Assembly (NCBI GenBank): GCA_903826635.1
Contig: CAIKFI010000003.1
Location: 1 to 39,759 of the forward strand
DNA length: 39,759 nucleotides
DNA from: an uncultured Spartobacteria bacterium
Lineage (GTDB): Bacteria; Verrucomicrobiota; Verrucomicrobiia; Chthoniobacterales; UBA6821
Reading direction: 5' to 3'
Shown here: positions 38,398 to 39,759 of the stretch, piece by piece
Position numbering within the stretch: the first letter of the stretch is position 1
How the letters are laid out: each line of letters starts with the position of its first letter
Notes under the pieces: model-generated
What the model was told of the DNA's origin: nothing
Databases searched by the model: none
Seen by the model: only the letters and a program-made list of their open reading frames with translations
Translations under genes and position numbers: made by a program

Positions 38398-39186
38398 ATG
38401 ATCACGGAGCACTCCTCGAACAGAACTCCGAAGCCAGCCTTCGTCGCTGGATTTACGCTCCTTGAGGTGCTGGTTTCCACCGTCATTCTTTCCATTCTCG
38501 TTCTGATTCTTATTGGCATGAGTGACGGAGCTTCTCGCCTCTGGCGTGATGGGGAACACCGTCGGGAATCCCTCACGGAGGGTATGGGCGGATTGCAGAT
38601 CATCTCGGATGATCTGCGTTCAGCGGTGGTCACGAGCAATCCCGAAACCTTGATTATAGAATCCCAGTCACCCGAGGACCCATCGTCTTCTGAGGAGCAA
38701 GACGAACGTTCCAGTGACTGCCTCTTCTTTCTTGTTTCGCATACCACTGAACAGCGTGAACAAGACTCATCCGGGGATCTCTGCGCTGTCGGTTATTTTA
38801 TCGCCCCGGAGCCCACCCAGAAAGGGAAAGGGAGTGATAACCTCTACCGTTTCCACGCTTCGGGTCGGGAAGTATGGGAAGCCCTCAGGAGCGGCTCACT
38901 TCGGAAACTTTATGAACGAGCTTCTCCATCGAACGGCCTCTGCACCGAGTTATTGGCAAGAAACATCATCGGCCTGCAAGTCTCACCGATGGATCATGAA
39001 CTTCCCGGTCAACCTCCCCAAGCCCTTTGCATAACCATTGAAGCAATCAACGGTGATACAGCACGCCATATCTCCAACAATCCCACGGCAAAGAAAAGTA
39101 ACGATCGGCTCATTCTGCGGCATCTCCAGAAGTTCTCAACGATTGTTCACCTGCCGCCGCTGAGAGAATCTTCCGAGGGTCTATGA
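38398..39186 (+). CDS. Prepilin-type protein, Verru_Chthon cassette protein C-like (GspJ-like position)
   Basis: MITEHSSNRTPKPAFVAGFTLLEVLVSTVILSILVLILIGMSDGASRLWRDGEHRRESLTEGMGGLQIISDDLRSAVV; start at 38398. Confidence 0.78.
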   Translation: MITEHSSNRTPKPAFVAGFTLLEVLVSTVILSILVLILIGMSDGASRLWRDGEHRRESLTEGMGGLQIISDDLRSAVVTSNPETLIIESQSPEDPSSSEEQDERSSDCLFFLVSHTTEQREQDSSGDLCAVGYFIAPEPTQKGKGSDNLYRFHASGREVWEALRSGSLRKLYERASPSNGLCTELLARNIIGLQVSPMDHELPGQPPQALCITIEAINGDTARHISNNPTAKKSNDRLILRHLQKFSTIVHLPPLRESSEGL

Positions 39187-39759
39187 AATCCATCCGCCTG
39201 CGTAAGCCTCGATCAGCCAAAGCACTGCCCTGTGGCTCGGCTATTGTGGCGGTTCTGAGTGTTCTTGCACTTTTAAGCCTATTGCTTGTTTCCATGCTCC
39301 TTAGCGTTCGCATGGAGCGAAGCAACGCTGCCAACCGTTCCGCCTCGGAGCAGGCGCGTTTGGCTGCGGAATCCGGAGTATCCGCCGCCTCGACCCTGCT
39401 TCTTATGGTGACATCCAATAGACCGGCATATCTGGTCGGATACTGTCCGGAATCAGGCAACGAAGACACCCCGCCCGCCCTGATGATTGGAGCAACCAAC
39501 CTTGTGTCCAAATCCCAGATGATCCCCCTGATGTCATCGGATCTGAAATCTTTTCTCTCTTTTCCAAAACTTCCCGAGGATCTGCTCCCCAATATTTTGG
39601 AAAAACGCCTCTCTCATGACCCGGATGAGGCTGTCGATCTGAACGCCCACCGACTCCTTGGCTCTGAAGACACCGAAAACGCTCATGGGGTAATCGCTTC
39701 GACCGGCCACTATCCGACTCTCTGGCAATCCATCAAGGACAACGAAGGCAAAACGATCG
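39183..39759 (+). CDS. Verru_Chthon cassette protein A-like / GspK-like pseudopilin, truncated by window edge
   Basis: Open frame from ATG 39183 to window end: MKSIRLRKPRSAKALPCGSAIVAVLSVLALLSLLLVSMLLSVRMERSNAANRSASEQARLAAESGVSAASTLLLM.... Not in the ORF track (no stop). Confidence 0.72.
   Translation, partial: MKSIRLRKPRSAKALPCGSAIVAVLSVLALLSLLLVSMLLSVRMERSNAANRSASEQARLAAESGVSAASTLLLMVTSNRPAYLVGYCPESGNEDTPPALMIGATNLVSKSQMIPLMSSDLKSFLSFPKLPEDLLPNILEKRLSHDPDEAVDLNAHRLLGSEDTENAHGVIASTGHYPTLWQSIKDNEGKTI

Overview
This 39.8 kb window looks like a chromosomal segment of a Verrucomicrobiota bacterium; the taxon is inferred from gene content and a Verru_Chthon-type prepilin cassette. Both edges cut genes: a lysine 2,3-aminomutase (left, minus strand) and the fourth cassette gene (right, plus strand). 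Both are absent from the ORF track because they run off the ends. In between are a ROK kinase, a VapBC-like TA pair with a perfect 10-bp inverted repeat over its start, and an RND efflux pair. Next come a coupled VirJ/AcvB - MprF-like - YhcH operon, queD, two divergent ribbon-helix-helix genes (one not in the ORF track), and a chagasin/photolyase pair. An lpxI - Gfo/Idh - lpxB operon is followed by HIT, EamA and DUF4239 genes, with a short degenerate copy of the DUF4239 C-terminus. The tRNA-Thr - tuf - tRNA-Trp - secE - nusG operon has no rplK after it. Later genes are pdxH, YihY, der, pgsA, a squalene/phytoene synthase, ubiD, tRNA-Asp, a methyltransferase, and a metal-uptake island (OprB porin, ABC transporter, Fur family, NiCoT). 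The window closes with rhlE, crcB and the prepilin cassette. The most interesting items are the cassette, which resembles a GspH-I-J-K minor pseudopilin set, the VirJ/AcvB-MprF module, and the metal island with its porin. I did not see a clearly new defence or mobile system.
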